This document shows positions 24,513 to 36,570 of a stretch of 64,000 bases of DNA, in pieces. Origin of the DNA: Budorcas taxicolor (lineage: Eukaryota > Chordata > Mammalia > Artiodactyla > Bovidae). The DNA is taken from positions 178,243,170 through 178,307,169 of the forward strand of contig NC_068910.1 in NCBI RefSeq assembly GCF_023091745.1, given 5' to 3'. The notes beneath the pieces were generated by a model, which was given only the letters and a program-made list of their open reading frames with translations, searched no databases and was not told the DNA's origin. Both the position numbers and the translations under genes were made by a program. Every line of letters begins with the position of its first letter. Position 1 is the stretch's first letter.

Positions 24513-24727
24513 TCTCTTCCCTGGTGGCTCAGACAGTAAAGAATCTGTCTGCACAGCAGGAAGCCTGGTGTGATCCCTGGGTTGGGAAGACCCCCTGGAG
24601 AAGAGAATGGCTACCCACTCCAGTATTCTTGCCTGGAGAATTCCATGGACAGGGGAGCCTAGTGGGCTACAGTCCACGGAGTCGCAAAGAATCAGAGACA
24701 ACTGAACAACTAACACTTTCACTTTTT
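24513..24727 (+). mobile_element. Bov-tA SINE
   Basis: The head 'ccctggtggctcagacagt' is followed by the full BovB-like tail ending 'actaacactttcacttt' and a T run. The B-box region is degraded (gtgtgatccc). Confidence 0.94.
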
Positions 24728-25563
24728 TTTTCCCTACTCAGTGGTCTGGAAATGGGATAAAGGCAGTGTTGAAGCAGTTTTAATTCATCTTGTTTGTTTT
24801 TCATCTCCCTGGGCTCACTGTTCTTCATTTTCTCATGTTCGGTGCTTAGAAAACTTTTTAATATATATTTTATCTTCTTTGAAGTGAGAGGGTAAACCAG
24901 GTCACTGCTGTTCTAGGAAAGTTTGATAAATACTATAGTTGGTATGCTTGACTGCATTGTGATGAATTGAAAGATTTTCTCTGATTCTTGATCAGGGCCT
25001 TAATCAAAGTGATATAAGTTATTCTTATAATTTAAGCCAGATCTACTGTACAATAAGTGTTTCTGACATGTAAATAACATGTGTTAAATCCATTGCTGCT
25101 CAATATCAAGGCTGAAGTTAAAGGCAATGAGTTAAAATGGATAAAGATGTTATCACATTTTCTTCAGAGGAAATCTATTCCAGTGAACCATTTTGGTAAA
25201 AATAGTTTCTGAAGAGGAACTTAATTCTGGAAAGATAATGATCTGTTTTAGATGACTGTAATTTACAATGATGTGTGGTTAACTTCTGAATTGTGATCAT
25301 GGGAAGTGTTGCAAGTCTTAGAAAGTTAGTTGATATGTAATTCATGTAATTTATTTCTGAACCTCAGGGGAGCCAAACATTTGGGAAGAGAACCTGGGCC
25401 TGTATTTGAAAAAGCCATTCAAAGTATGTAGGTTCTACATGGGAAAGTACTAATAATATTGTTATCAGTCATAGTAATATACTTTTCCTTTAAAAAAAAA
25501 AGGAAAACGGCAAAATGACTTTTATCTCAACCTAGAAGAACATCCACTTATCTGTGAAATCCT
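24728..25563. other. AT-rich, nothing recognised
   Basis: No exon or nameable repeat is seen. A poly-A tract lies at about 25493-25502. Confidence 0.5.
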
Positions 25564-25574
25564 AAAGGAAGAGA

Positions 25575-25704
25575 TGGCATCACTGACTCGATGGACACGA
25601 GTTTACGCAAGCTTCAGGAGATGGTGAAGGACAGAGAAGCCTAATGTGCTGCAGTCTGCAGGGTCACAAAGAGCAGCGCATGAATGAGCAATTGAACAAC
25701 AATG
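25575..25704 (+). mobile_element. Very short BovB 3' end, 11-bp TSD
   Basis: 130 bases of BovB 3' sequence (tggcatcactgactcgatgg to the tail). The duplication aaaggaagaga at 25564-25574 and 25705-25715 proves an independent, extremely 5'-truncated insertion. Confidence 0.93.
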
Positions 25705-25715
25705 AAAGGAAGAGA

Positions 25716-26628
25716 ATTCTTTCTCTTGCCAAGTACTGATGCTAGGAATGGATCCCAAAGTTTCAGTTTTTAAATGAGGATCCCTCTGTAGCCAAGTGGA
25801 GCAGAGAAAGGCAGACCATAGTTGAGCCCTTCCACCTAACAATAGCACCTCTGTCTCTTCTGTGGAGAAAGCCCCTACTACTCAACAGCCTCCGAGTAAA
25901 CTTCCCTCTTATTCCCTACTGGACTGAGGGAATGCTGCTACTGCCTGCAGTTAGACATGAAGCCCATGGTTTTTCAAGCTTCCTTTGAGAGGACTGATCT
26001 CAGGCCATTCAGTGAGAAAAGACTCCACTTGTTGGCAAATAATAAGTAAAAATGTATTTTCAGGAGAGAAAAACAGAGCTTTTTGTCACAAATAACCAAA
26101 TGGCTCCCTGAGGGTAAGTGTGTGGCATGATTCTTTGAGTTATCAACTTCTGCCTCATCTCACTTTCCTATATCCTAGTCCAGATCTTTGCTTTGGGCAT
26201 CACAGATGCTATAACTTTACCTCTAGGGATCAGATTTTTTTTTTTTTTTAAAGCTATTGATAGATGATTTATCTGTCTTATTAGTTATAAAGCTAAAAAT
26301 CAATTGTTGCCTCTAAAATGCAGAATTAAATGCCATTGATTTGGGGGAGCTCATAAGTGAAAATACAGGATGTTTAATAAATTACAGTAGATGGATAGAT
26401 CAAAGCCTTCAGCATAGCGTACAGTCACTAAAGTATGTATTTAGGGCCTGGGAGGCAAGTCAGCCACACATAGGCCTGTTCTCCATGAACTCTGAGGCCT
26501 GAGGAGTGGCAGAAGCAGGAAAGTGATACACTCATGGGGGAGAGGTGTAGAAACCATAGGGATAGCCAAGGGAATTTGCCAACCACAGTGTATACCTTGA
26601 ACCTTAAGAAATCTGACCCTGGGCAGTG
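25716..26628. other. Unassigned, nothing recognised
   Basis: A poly-T run occurs at about 26231-26250. The open frame at 26441-26710 (minus) partly reads through the adjacent BovB fragment and is not supported. Confidence 0.5.
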
Positions 26629-26638
26629 AAGTAAGGTA

Positions 26639-26770
26639 TGTTAGTTGCTCAGTTGTGTCTGACTCTGCGACCCCATGCCTTGCAGCATGCCAGGCTTCTC
26701 TGTCCGTCACCCATCTCCCAGAGTTTGTTGTAACTTATGTCCATTGAGTTGGTGATGCCATCCCACCATC
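26639..26770 (-). mobile_element. Very short BovB 3' end, antisense, 10-bp TSD
   Basis: 132 bases run from the reversed tail (ttagttgctcagttgtgtc) to 'ggtgatgccatcccacc'. The perfect duplication aagtaaggta lies at 26629-26638 and 26771-26780. Confidence 0.94.
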
Positions 26771-26780
26771 AAGTAAGGTA

Positions 26781-28063
26781 CAAGGGTCACAAATTGAGGA
26801 TTAAGTGGTAGGTAAATTGTTTCTTCCATCACATTAGTGATTTTGCAAGACCAGAAATATGTTTTGTGAATTTTACGTTTTCCTAAAATCAGTGCTGGGC
26901 ACTACAGTTGGGTTGGAAGCTCTGGATAATAAAGAGCTCATGTTTACAGTGGTCCAGAGGGGAAGGTCCATATCTTCTGTCTTTCCCCTGAAGTGTATGA
27001 CCTGCGTGTTGATGCTGATGGTCATCATTTAATAGATGCCAGCATTTCTGGCCAACATCTTGCTATTGGGCCCCTGTTCTCACTGCTCAGTCTCCAGGCA
27101 TGGACTCTTAAATCTGTCTGTCAAGACCACCCTTTTGAACTTGAATACTATTACCTATAAAAACCTATGAAATCTGCTTTATCTTGCTGGTGTTTCTCAA
27201 TAGGAGCCTTTCTGTTATCCTGGGTCAGACAGTTCTTCAGTCCAATAGACTCTTTCATTGCTTGACTTGTAACAACCATGTCTCAACATTAAATGCAAGT
27301 AGGAACCTGTCATTATGAGAAGCAAATAAACTGTCACATTTTTCAATGTTTGACCCTCAGCAAGTGCAGTGCCTTGCCTATTTAAACCTCAATTCATCAC
27401 GTCTGACCTGCCCTGACTTCCAACCTTCTGGTGCTACTCTAGATCACTCATTTAGTTCCAGATTTCAAGACTCTCCTATTTTGTAAGGTAAGCTTATATT
27501 GTCTCTGTTTATTGTCTTTATGTGTTCAGAGGGAAAATTAGCAAAATATTCTGAATTTCTTTTTTTTTTGCTAAACAATAAATGCATCTAAATAGACCCC
27601 ATTGGGTAAGATGAGAACTCCAATCAAATGATTTTCCTCTTGCAAAGAGGAATAAAGAATAAAATCAATAAACAACAATAAACAAAAACAATCATGAGGT
27701 TTTTTTTTTCCTATAGACAACTGTTCAAACAGCAATACTTTCAGTTATAATTTTTTTTAAGCCACCTGATCTCATTGTGATGCAATTCTTACACATTGAA
27801 TAGTCTTGAATTATTTCAGCTCTTTTCCAGTCCTATCAATTCATAGCTTTTAGCAAATGATTGTTCTGATTTAATTCCTTATGATATTTCCTCATAATAT
27901 GACATTTTTTGTCTACCTGTCTTAAGACAAAAGTGAACAATAAATTCATCCCATGTTGGGCTTTGTCCTATAACAGCAGAATTATTTGCTTAGTGTATAT
28001 AATAATTGATATGATTTGAGTTGTAAAATATAAACATTTTATTCATTTTATTAGGTACGGTCT
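26781..28063. other. Unassigned, AT-rich
   Basis: Nothing recognised. A short poly-T tract occurs at about 27560-27569 and another T-rich run near 27700-27710. Confidence 0.5.
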
Positions 28064-28075
28064 TCCATTGAGAAT

Positions 28076-28289
28076 GAGTGAGTGAGTGAAGTTGCTCAGT
28101 CGTGTCCGACTCTTTGCGACCCCATGGACTGTAGCCTATCAGGCTCCTCCATCCATGGGATTTTCAGGCAAGAGTGCTGGAGTGGATTGCCATTTCCTTC
28201 TCCAGGGGATCTTCCTGACCCAGGAATCGAACCCGGGTCTCCCACATTGTAGGCAGATGTTTTTACTGTCTGAGCCACCAGGGAAGTCC
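28076..28289 (-). mobile_element. Bov-tA SINE, antisense, 12-bp TSD
   Basis: It reads from tail (gtgaagttgctcagtcgtg) to reversed head (ctgagccaccagggaagtc). Perfect copies of tccattgagaat lie at 28064-28075 and 28290-28301. It is well preserved, with a near-consensus B box (reversed atcgaaccc), and probably relatively young. Confidence 0.96.
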
Positions 28290-28301
28290 TCCATTGAGAA
28301 T

Positions 28302-28649
28302 AGGCACTGTTAATACTTTTATGTAGGCTAGTAAATTTTCCATTGTTATTAATAAAAATGATTTGTTTTTTAAACCAAAAGATTACAGAAAAAACATTTT
28401 ATGATTTGGGAATATTTGTCTCTAATTAAGTGAATGCTGAAGTGAAATGTCATTTTATTTCATTAGAATACACCACAAGAAGCTTTAAATTTTATTTGAA
28501 TAATTTTCAGAAACACTCTCAGATATTATTGCTTAAGTGATGAGGATGATTTTGCCACTTCCAAGTAACTGTAAGTGCTGTTGTTGTCCTACAGATAGGA
28601 AGTGATTTAATTGTCTTACTTCTGCTAACTTTTTTCTTACTTCTTACTT
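28302..28649. other. AT-rich, nothing recognised
   Basis: Spacer before the old LINE-1. No coding, RNA or repeat signal is seen. Confidence 0.5.
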
Positions 28650-29256
28650 TTACTTCCAACTTTATTGAGATACAGTGCTGTATGTCAATTATAAGTTTAA
28701 AGTGTATAGCATAGTGATTTTACATAATTATGAAAGAATTATCACAGTAGAGTAAAGATCCATTATTTTATAGAGATACAAAATTAAAGAAATAGAAAAC
28801 ATTTTTTCCCTGTGATGAGAACCCTTAGGATTTTCATATACAGCATACAGCAGTGTTAATTATACTTACCAGGTTGTATACCTCTAGTACTTATTTATGT
28901 TATAACTAGAAGTTTATACCTTTTGATTGCCTTCATCCAATTCCCCTCCCCCATCCCCTCCTCTGGTAACCACAAGTCTGATCTTTTTATTATGTTAGGT
29001 TTTAAAGGATAATTGTGCTACAACACAGTTAGTTCCTGTTACGCAACACAGGGATTTGATGTTTCTATGTTTCAAAATGATTTTCATCACAATAAATCTA
29101 GTTATGATCTGTCACCCTACGAAGATACTACATAGTGACTATTTCCCCACGTTGTACATTTTGTGCCCATTTATTTTGCGCCTGAAACTTTGTACCTCTA
29201 ATGCTCCTTACCTCCCCCAACCCCCTCCCTTGTGTAATCTACCAGCTCTCTGTTAT

Positions 29257-29454
29257 CTACAACTGTTTCTCTTTTGTTTGTTCAATTGTTTTGCTTTTCA
29301 GATTCCACATATAACTGAAATCATGCGGTATTGTCTTTCTCTGACTTATTTTGCTTAGCATAATACTCTCTAGGTCCATCCATGTTGTCATAAATAGCAA
29401 GATTTCATTTTTAGTGACTGAATAATATTCTGTTGTGTGTGTGTATACACACAC
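29257..29454 (-). pseudogene. L1M ORF2 C-terminal remnant
   Basis: The minus-strand frame shows a degraded version of the conserved L1 ORF2p end: TEYYSVTKNEIL, then MTTWMDLESIMLSKISQR. The same motif is seen less diverged in the 11692-11985 insertion, so this copy is much older. Frame breaks lie on both sides. Confidence 0.85.
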
Positions 29455-30477
29455 CCCACATCTTTACCCATTCTTCTTTTGATGGGCACTAAGATTGCTT
29501 CCATATCTTGGCTATTATAAATAATGCTTCAGTGAACATATAGGTGCATATATCTTTTCCAAATTAGTGTCTATTTTTCTTCAGATAAATACCCAGTGTT
29601 TGAATAGCTGGATCATATAATAGTTCTATTAAATTTTTAGGATTTTCAATACAGTTTTCCATAGTGCTTCACAATCTACATTCTCACCAAGAGAGCATGA
29701 AGACTCCCTTTTCTCCACACTCTTGCCAAAACTTGTTATTTGTTGTCTCTTTTGATAACAGCTGCTCTGACTGATATGAGGTGGTATCTTCTCTTGGTTT
29801 TGATTTGCATTTCCCTGATGATCAATGCTATTGAGCATCTTTTCATATGCTTGTTAGGAACCTGCATGTCTCCTTTGAAAAATATGTCTATTCCGACCCT
29901 CTGCTCATTTTTCAATCAACTTTTTTTTTTTTTGATATCTAGTGGTATAGTTTCTATATGTGTTTTGGATATTAACTCCTTATTGGGTATATCAATTACA
30001 AATATCTTCTCCCATTAAGTAGGTTGGCTATTCATTTCGTTGATAGCTTCCTTTTCAATTTGAAAGCTTTAATTTGATGTAGTTCCATTCATTTATTTTT
30101 GCTTTTATTTCCCTTGCCTGAGGAGACATATTAAAAAAACTAAGACCAGTGTCAAAGACTTACTGCTTATGTTTTCCTCTAGAAGATTTATGATTTCAGA
30201 TCTATACTTAAGTCTTTATCCCATTTTGAATTTGTGCATGGTGTGAGAGAACAGAGTGGTCCCATTTGATTCTTTTGCATATAGCTATCTGATTTTCCCA
30301 ACAATATTTATTGAAGGAAACTGTCTTTTACCCACTGTATGGTCTTGCCTTCTTTGTCGAAGGTTAATTACCCGTATCAGTGTGGGCTAATTTCTGGGCC
30401 CTATAATATGTTCCATTGATCTATGTGTCTGTTTTTGTGACAATGCCATACTGTTTTAATTACTGTAGTTTTATTAG

Positions 30478-31444
30478 TCAGTTCAGTCACGCAGATGTCT
30501 CCAACTCTTTGGGACCCCGTGAATCGCAGCACACCAGGCCTCCCTGTCCATCACCAACTCCCAGAGTTTACTCAAACTCATGTCCATTGAGTTGGTGATG
30601 CCATCCAGCCATCTCATTCTCTATCGTCCCCTTCTCCTCCCGCCCCAATCCCTCACAGCATCAGGGTCTTTTCCAATGAGTCAACTCTTCTCATGAGGTG
30701 GCCAGAGTATTGGAGTTTCAGCTTCAGCATCAGTCCTTCCAATGAACACCCAAGACTGAACTCCTTCAGAGTAGACTGGTTGGATCTCCTTGCAGTCCAA
30801 GGGACTCTCAAGAGTCTTCTCCAACACCACAGTTCAAAAGCATCAATTCTTTAGCGCTCAGTTTTCTTCACAGTCCAACTCTCACATCCATACATGACCA
30901 TTGGAAAAACCATAGCCTTGACTAGACGGACCTTTGTTGGCAAAGTAATATCTCTGCTTTTTAATATATTATCTAGGTTGGTCATAACTTTCCTTCCAAG
31001 GAGTAAGCATCTTTTAATTTCATGGCTACAACCACCATCTATGGTGATTTTGGAGCCCCCCAAAATAAAGTCTGACACAGTTTCTACTGTTTCCCCATCT
31101 ATTTCCATGAAGTGGTGGGACCAGATGCCATGATCTTTGTTTTCTGAATGTTGAGCTTTAAGCCAACTTTTTCACTCTTCTCTTTCACTTTCATCAAGAG
31201 GCTTTTGAGTTCCTTTTCACTTTCTGCCAAAGGGTGGTATCATCTGCATATCTGAGGTTATTAATATTTCTCTTGGCAATCTTGATTCCAGCTTGTGCTT
31301 CTTCCAGCCCAACGTTTCTCATGATGTACTCTTCATATAAGTTAAATAAGCAGGGTGACAATATACAGCCTTGACGTATTCCTTTTCCTATTTGGAACCA
31401 GTCTGTTGTTCCATATCCAGTTCTAACTGCTGCTTCCTGACCTG
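30478..31444 (-). mobile_element. BovB 3' arm of a 5'-inverted insertion
   Basis: Antisense BovB from the tail (cagttcagtcacgcag) through the C-terminal region and YADD box (NNLRYADDTTL) to 'gctgcttcctgacctg' at 31444. It meets the 5' arm, in the opposite orientation, directly at 31445. The flanking duplication is imperfect: tagttttattag (30466-30477) and tagttttgtagg (33422-33433). Confidence 0.93.
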
Positions 31445-33421
31445 TCATGGCGGAGGGGTCTAACAGAATGTGGTCCACTGGAGAAGGGAATGGCAAACTA
31501 TTTCAGTATTCTTGCCTTGAGAACCCCATGAACAGTATGAAAAGGCAAAATTATAAGATACTGAAAGAGGAACTCCCCAGGTCGGTAGGTGCCCAATATG
31601 CTACTGGAGATCAGTGGAGAAATAATTCCAGAAAGAATGAAGGGATGGAGCCAAAGCAAAAAACAATACCCAGTTGTAGATGTGACTGGTGATAGAAGCA
31701 AGGTCCGATGCTGTAAAGAGCAATATTGCATAGCAACCTGGAATGTTAGGTCCATGAATCAAGGCAAATTGAAAGTGGTCAACCAGGAGATGGCAAGAGT
31801 GAACGTCGACATTCTAGGAATCAGTGAACTAAAATGGACTGGAATGGGTGAATTTAACTCAGATGACCATTATATCTACTACTGTGGGCAGGTATCCCTT
31901 AGAAGAAATGGAGTAGCCATCATGGTCAACAAAAGAGTCTGAAATGCAGTACTTGGATGCAATCTCAGAAATGGCAGAATGATCTCTGTTCATTTCCAAG
32001 GCAAACCATTCAATAGCGCAGTAATCCAAGCCTATGCCCCAACCAGTAACACTGAAGAAGCTGAAGTTGAACGGTTCTATGAAGACCTACAAAACCTTTT
32101 AGAACTAACACCCCAAAAAGATGTCCTTTTTCATTATAGGAGACTGTAATGCAAAAGTAGGAAGTCAAGAAACACCTGGAGTAACAGGCAAATTTGGCAT
32201 TGGAGTACAAAATGAAGCAAGGCAAAGGCTAATAGAGTTTTGCCAAGAGAATGCACTGGTCATAGCCTACACCCTCTTCCAACAACACAAGAGAAGACTC
32301 TACACATGGACATCACCAGATGGTCAACACAAAAATCAGATTGATTATATTCTTTGCAGCCAAAGATGGAAAAGCTCTACACAGTCAGTAAAAACAAGAC
32401 CAGGAACTGATTGTTGCTCAGATCATGAACTCGTTATTGTCAAATTCAGACTGAAATTGAAGAAAGTAGGGAAAACCGCTAGACCATTCAGGTATGACCT
32501 AAGTCAAATCCCTTATGATCATACAGTGGAAGTGAGAAATAGATTTAAGGGACTAGATCTAATAGACAGAGTACCTGATAAACTATGGACAGAGGTTCAT
32601 GACATTGTACAGGAAACAGGGATCAAGATCATCCCCATGGAAAAGAAATGCAAAAAGGCAAAATGACTGTCTGAGAAGGCCTTATGAATAGCTGTGAAAA
32701 AAAGAGAAACAAAAAGCGAAGGAGAAAATAAAAGGTATAAGCATCTGTATGCAGAGTTCCAAAGAATAGCAAGGAGAGGTAAGAAAGCCTTCCTCAGTGA
32801 TCAATGCAAAGAAATAGAGGAAAACAACAGAATGGGAAAGATTAGAGATCTCTTCAAGAAAATTAGAGATACCAAGGGAATATTTGATGCAAAGATGGGC
32901 TCAATAAAGGACAGATATGGTATGGGCCTAACAGAAGCAGAAGACATTAAGAAGAGGTGGCAAGAATACACAGAAGAACTGTACCAAAAAGAGCTTCATG
33001 ACCAAGGTAATCACGATGGTGTGATCACTCACCTAGAGCCAGACATCCCGGAATGTGAAGTCAAGTGGGCCTTAGAAAGCATCACTACGAACATAGCTAG
33101 TGGAGGTGATGGAATTCCAGTTGAGTTATTTCAAATCCTGAAAGATGATGCTGTGAAAGTGCTGCACTTGATATGCCAGCAAATTTGGAAAACTCAGCAG
33201 TGGCCACAGGACTGGAAAAGGGATTTCATTCCAATCCCAAAGAAAGGCAATGCCAAAGAATGCTCAAACTACCACACAATTGCACTCATCTCACAGGCTA
33301 GCAAAGTAATGCTCAAAATTCTCTAAGCCAGGTTTCAACAGTACATGAACCATGAACATCCAGATGTTCAAGCTGGTTTTAGAAAAGGCAGAGGAACCAG
33401 AGATCAAATTGCCAACATCCA
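31445..33421 (+). mobile_element. BovB 5' arm (inverted), including the endonuclease region
   Basis: Sense BovB from what appears to be close to its 5' end (tcatggcggaggggtc) through the endonuclease and N-terminal RT, to 'gagatcaaattgccaacatc'. Compared with the copy at 61445-63068, about 160 bases between the two arms are missing, including RT motif A. With 30478-31444 it forms one insertion of about 2.9 kb inside an old LINE-1. Confidence 0.93.
31589..33326 (+). pseudogene. BovB ORF2 remnant: AP-like endonuclease plus N-terminal RT
   Basis: The first frame (31589-31942) starts the endonuclease: CIATWNVRSMNQGKL (catalytic Asn region) and ISELKW (catalytic Glu). A stop at 31940-31942 and a frameshift follow. 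The second frame (32121-32666) holds FIIGDCNAKVG, where other copies have Trp rather than Cys, then IDYIL and CSDHELV (Asp-His pair). A stop at 32664 breaks it. The third (32694-33326) holds the linker and RT fingers (SITTNIASGGDGIPVELF, FIPIPKKGN). Motif A and everything after are absent. It is an inactive RTE-clade protein. Confidence 0.92.
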
Positions 33422-33913
33422 TAGTTTTGTAGGATAGTTTAAAATCAAGGTGCATGGTACATCCAGCTTTGTGTTTCTTTCCCAAGATTATTTTGACTGT
33501 TTAGGTTTATTTTATTTATTTATTTTTTTGGCTTTTCCATACAAACTTTAAAATTCTAGTTCTGTGAAAAATTCCATTTGTATATTGATTGCATTGGATC
33601 TGTAGATTGCCTTAAGTAATATGGACATTTTAATAATATTCTTCTAATTTAAGAGCCAGTATATCTTTCTATCTGTGTTGTCATCAATTTTTTATATCAA
33701 TGTCTTATAGCTTTCTGAATACAAAACTTTTACCAGTTTACTGAGATTTATTCCTAGATATTTTAGTCTTTTGATGCAGTGGTAGGTGAGATTCCTTCTT
33801 CAAAATCTCTTTCTGATAGTTTGTTATTAGTATATAGAAAATAACATATTTTTGTATAATAATTTTATATCCTGCAACATCATCAAATTAATTGCATCTT
33901 AGTAGATTTGAGG

Positions 33914-34581
33914 ATCATGGCATCCAGACCCATCACTTCATGGGAAATAGATGGGGAAACAGTGGAAACAGTGTCAGACTTTATTTTGGGGGGCTCCAAA
34001 AACACTGCAGATGGTGATTGCAGCCATGAAATTAAAAGACGCTTACTCCTTGGAAGAAAAGTTATGACCAACCTAGACAGCATACTGAAAAGCAGAGACA
34101 TTACTTTGCCGACTAAGGTCCATCTAATCAAGGCTATGGTTTTTCCAGTAGTCATGTATGGATGTGAGAGTTGGACTGTGAAGAAGGCTGAGCGCTGAAG
34201 AATTAATGCTCTTGAACTGTGGTATTGGAGAAGACTCTTGAGAGTCCCTTGGACTGCAAGGAGATCCAACCAGTCCATTCTGAAGGAGATCAGCCCTGGG
34301 ATTTCTTTGGAAGGAATGATGCTGAAGCTGAAACTCCAATACTTTGGCCACCTCATATGAAGTGTTGACTCATTGGAAAAGACTTTGATGCTGGGAGGGA
34401 TTGGGGGCAGGAGAAGAAGGGGATGACAGAGGATGAGATGGCTGGATGGCATCACTGACTCGATGGACGTGAGTCTGAGTGAACTCCGGGAGTTGGTGAT
34501 GGACAGGGAGACCTGGCGTGCCGTGATTCATGGGGTCGCAAAGAGTCAGACACAACTGAGTGACTGAACTGAACTGAACTG
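33914..34581 (+). mobile_element. BovB 3' fragment, sense, 10-bp TSD, inside old LINE-1
   Basis: 668 bases run from 'atcatggcatccagacccatc' to the ACTGA tail, with perfect copies of agatttgagg at 33904-33913 and 34582-34591. It encodes the C-terminal BovB segment until a stop at 34198 (KKAER then stop). It is a second, independent hit in the same old L1. Confidence 0.95.
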
Positions 34582-34860
34582 AGATTTGAGGTGCTGTCTT
34601 TAGGATTTCTATGCATCATGTCATCTACAAGTAGTGACAGTTTTACTTCTCCCTTTCCAATCTGAATTTCTGTTATTTTTCTTGTCTTATTGTGTAAGAC
34701 TTCTAATACTATGTTGAATAAAACCGGTGAGAATAAGCATCCTTTTCTTGTACCTGATATTAGAGGAAATGCATTTAATTTTTCACTGCTGATTGTGATG
34801 TTAGTTGTAGGCTTGTCACATATGGCTAGTTGTAATATATATTTCTATTTGGTCTCATAT

Positions 34861-36570
34861 GTCATTTAAGGCCAGTATTTTTTTTAATTGACTTTCTGTC
34901 TGTCCTTAGATGTCAATGGGGTGTTAAAAATTCCCTGGTATTGTATTACCATAAATTTCTCCCTTTACATCTGTTAATATTTGCTTTATGTATTTAGACG
35001 GTCTCCCTGATGGCTCAGAGGTAAGGAATCTGCCTGCTAGTGTAGGAGATGTGGGTTTGATCCCCTAGAGAAGGAAATGGCAACCCACTCCAGTATTCTT
35101 GTCTGGGAAATCCCATGGACAGAGGAGCCTGGTGTTGCAAAGAGTCAGACATGACTTAGCAAGTAAACAACAACAATGTTGATGCATGTATATTTACAAT
35201 TGTTATCTCTTCTTGTTGGATGTATCCCTTTATTCTTATTTAACATCTTTCTTTGTCTCATGTTACAGTCTGTTTTAAAGTCTGTTCTATATAAGTATTG
35301 CTACCCTGGCTCTCTTTTAATTTCTATTTGTGTGAAATACCATTTTCCCTCTGTATTTTAGATCTAATGTGAGTCTCTTGTAATGTGTTTATATATGGGT
35401 ATTGTTTTTGTATGTATTCAGTCACTCTGTCTTTTGATTGGAATATTTAGTCCACTTATATATAAAGTAATTATTGATAGAGATGTACTTTTTGTCATTT
35501 AAATTTTTTCTAGTTTTTTTTTTTTAATCTTCCCTTATGACTTGATGAATATCTTTAGTATTATATTTGGATTCCTTTCTCTTGTACATGTTTCTATTAT
35601 ATATTTTCATTTTGTGGCTACTATGAAGTTTATATATAGCAATATATACATATATATTATATGTATAATAAGTACGATTATTTTAGGTTGCTGCTTCCTT
35701 AAATTTAGAAGCATTTTAACAATACTGCATTTTTACTACCCCCTCAATATTTACTGTTTTTGATGTATTTTATCTTTTTGTCTCGTTTATTCCTTAGCCA
35801 CTTAATATGGATAAAGATGATTTTACAACTTTTGTCTTTTTAACCTTCCTTATAGCTTTATAAGTAGTTGATTTACTTTACAGTATATCTGCTCTTACCA
35901 GGAGATTTTTCCTTTCATAATCTTCATATTTCTCACTGTGGCCTTTTCTTTTCCACTTCAAAAAGCACCTTTATCATTTCTTGTAAAGTTGTTGGTGAAG
36001 CTAAACTCTTTTAGTTTTTGCTTGTCCATAAAACTTTTGCACTCTCCTATCAAATCTGAATGAAAGCCTTGCTGGGTAGATCATTCATGATTGTAGGTTT
36101 TCTCCTAAGTAACATTTAAGTATATCATGCCAATCCCTTTCTGGCCTGGAGAATTTCTGCTGAAATGTCAGCTGAGAGCCTTATGGAAGTTGCCTCATAT
36201 ATAACTTGTTCTTTTTCCTTGATGCTTTTAATATTCTCTCTTTATCTTTCATTTTTGTCATTTTAATTACTATGTGCCCCAGTTATGGCACTGTCCTCTT
36301 GTTCTTTGGGGAGAACCTCTGTAATCTTAATTATTATCCTATTTGTGGGTCATCCACTTGGGATTACAGTTCTTGACCACCTCATCTCTACCCCTTCTAC
36401 CTATCTTGTTGTTTTTACTTTTTCATATCTTTAGCTGTAGAAGATTTTTTTTTTCTCCTAGTGTTACAATCTTTCTCATCAGTGTTAGTAGTATATTTGG
36501 TGTGTCCATGAAAAGAGATGAGCTCAGGGTCTTCCTATCCTGCCGTCTTGACCACTGTTCCTCTGCTCAT
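34861..36570 (-). mobile_element. Old LINE-1-type sequence, probable 5' side of the same element
   Basis: Successive words (gtcaatggggtgttaaaaat, cttttgattggaatatttag, tctgaatgaaagccttgctgg, ctttctggcctggagaatttc, agttatggcactgtcctc) match a known antisense L1M internal/5' block. The right edge 'cctgccgtcttgacca' resembles the reversed L1 5' end. It may belong to the same L1 as 28650-34860 or to a neighbouring one. The join near 34850 is unclear. A SINE is nested at 35000-35177. Confidence 0.5.
35000..35177 (+). mobile_element. Bov-tA SINE with internal deletion, in old LINE-1
   Basis: The head 'ccctgatggctcagaggt' and 'gggtttgatccc' join directly to 'ctagagaaggaaatgg', so the usual 'gggttgggaagatcc' link is missing. 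A later gap shortens the tail to 'gcctggtgttgcaaag'. The end is a CAA-rich tail (aagtaaacaacaacaa). Confidence 0.92.

Larger units (their letters stand above)
28650..34860 (-). mobile_element. Old LINE-1 (L1MA/MB-like), antisense, split by two BovB insertions
   Basis: From left to right this is L1 in reverse. First comes the 3' UTR (tttattgagatacagtgctg ... cccatcccctcctctggtaac), then the ORF2 end (29257-29454, minus), then ORF2 internal sequence (ctgatatgaggtggtatctt, catttccctgatgatcaatg). After the BovB insertion (30478-33421) L1 resumes exactly where it stopped, at 'tagttttgtaggatagttt'. It is cut again by BovB at 33914-34581 and continues with reversed RT sequence (catgtcatctacaagtagtgacag). 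It is ancient and non-coding. Confidence 0.85.

Noticed and set aside
26231..26250. Poly-T run as a second tail-only insertion
   Set aside because: No duplicated flanking word was found, unlike the case at 10208-10255.
31589..33326. Endonuclease plus RT frames as a functional gene
   Set aside because: Stops at 31940-31942, 32664-32666 and 33324-33326, a frameshift before 32121, and loss of motif A and the catalytic YADD from this arm make it a dead BovB.
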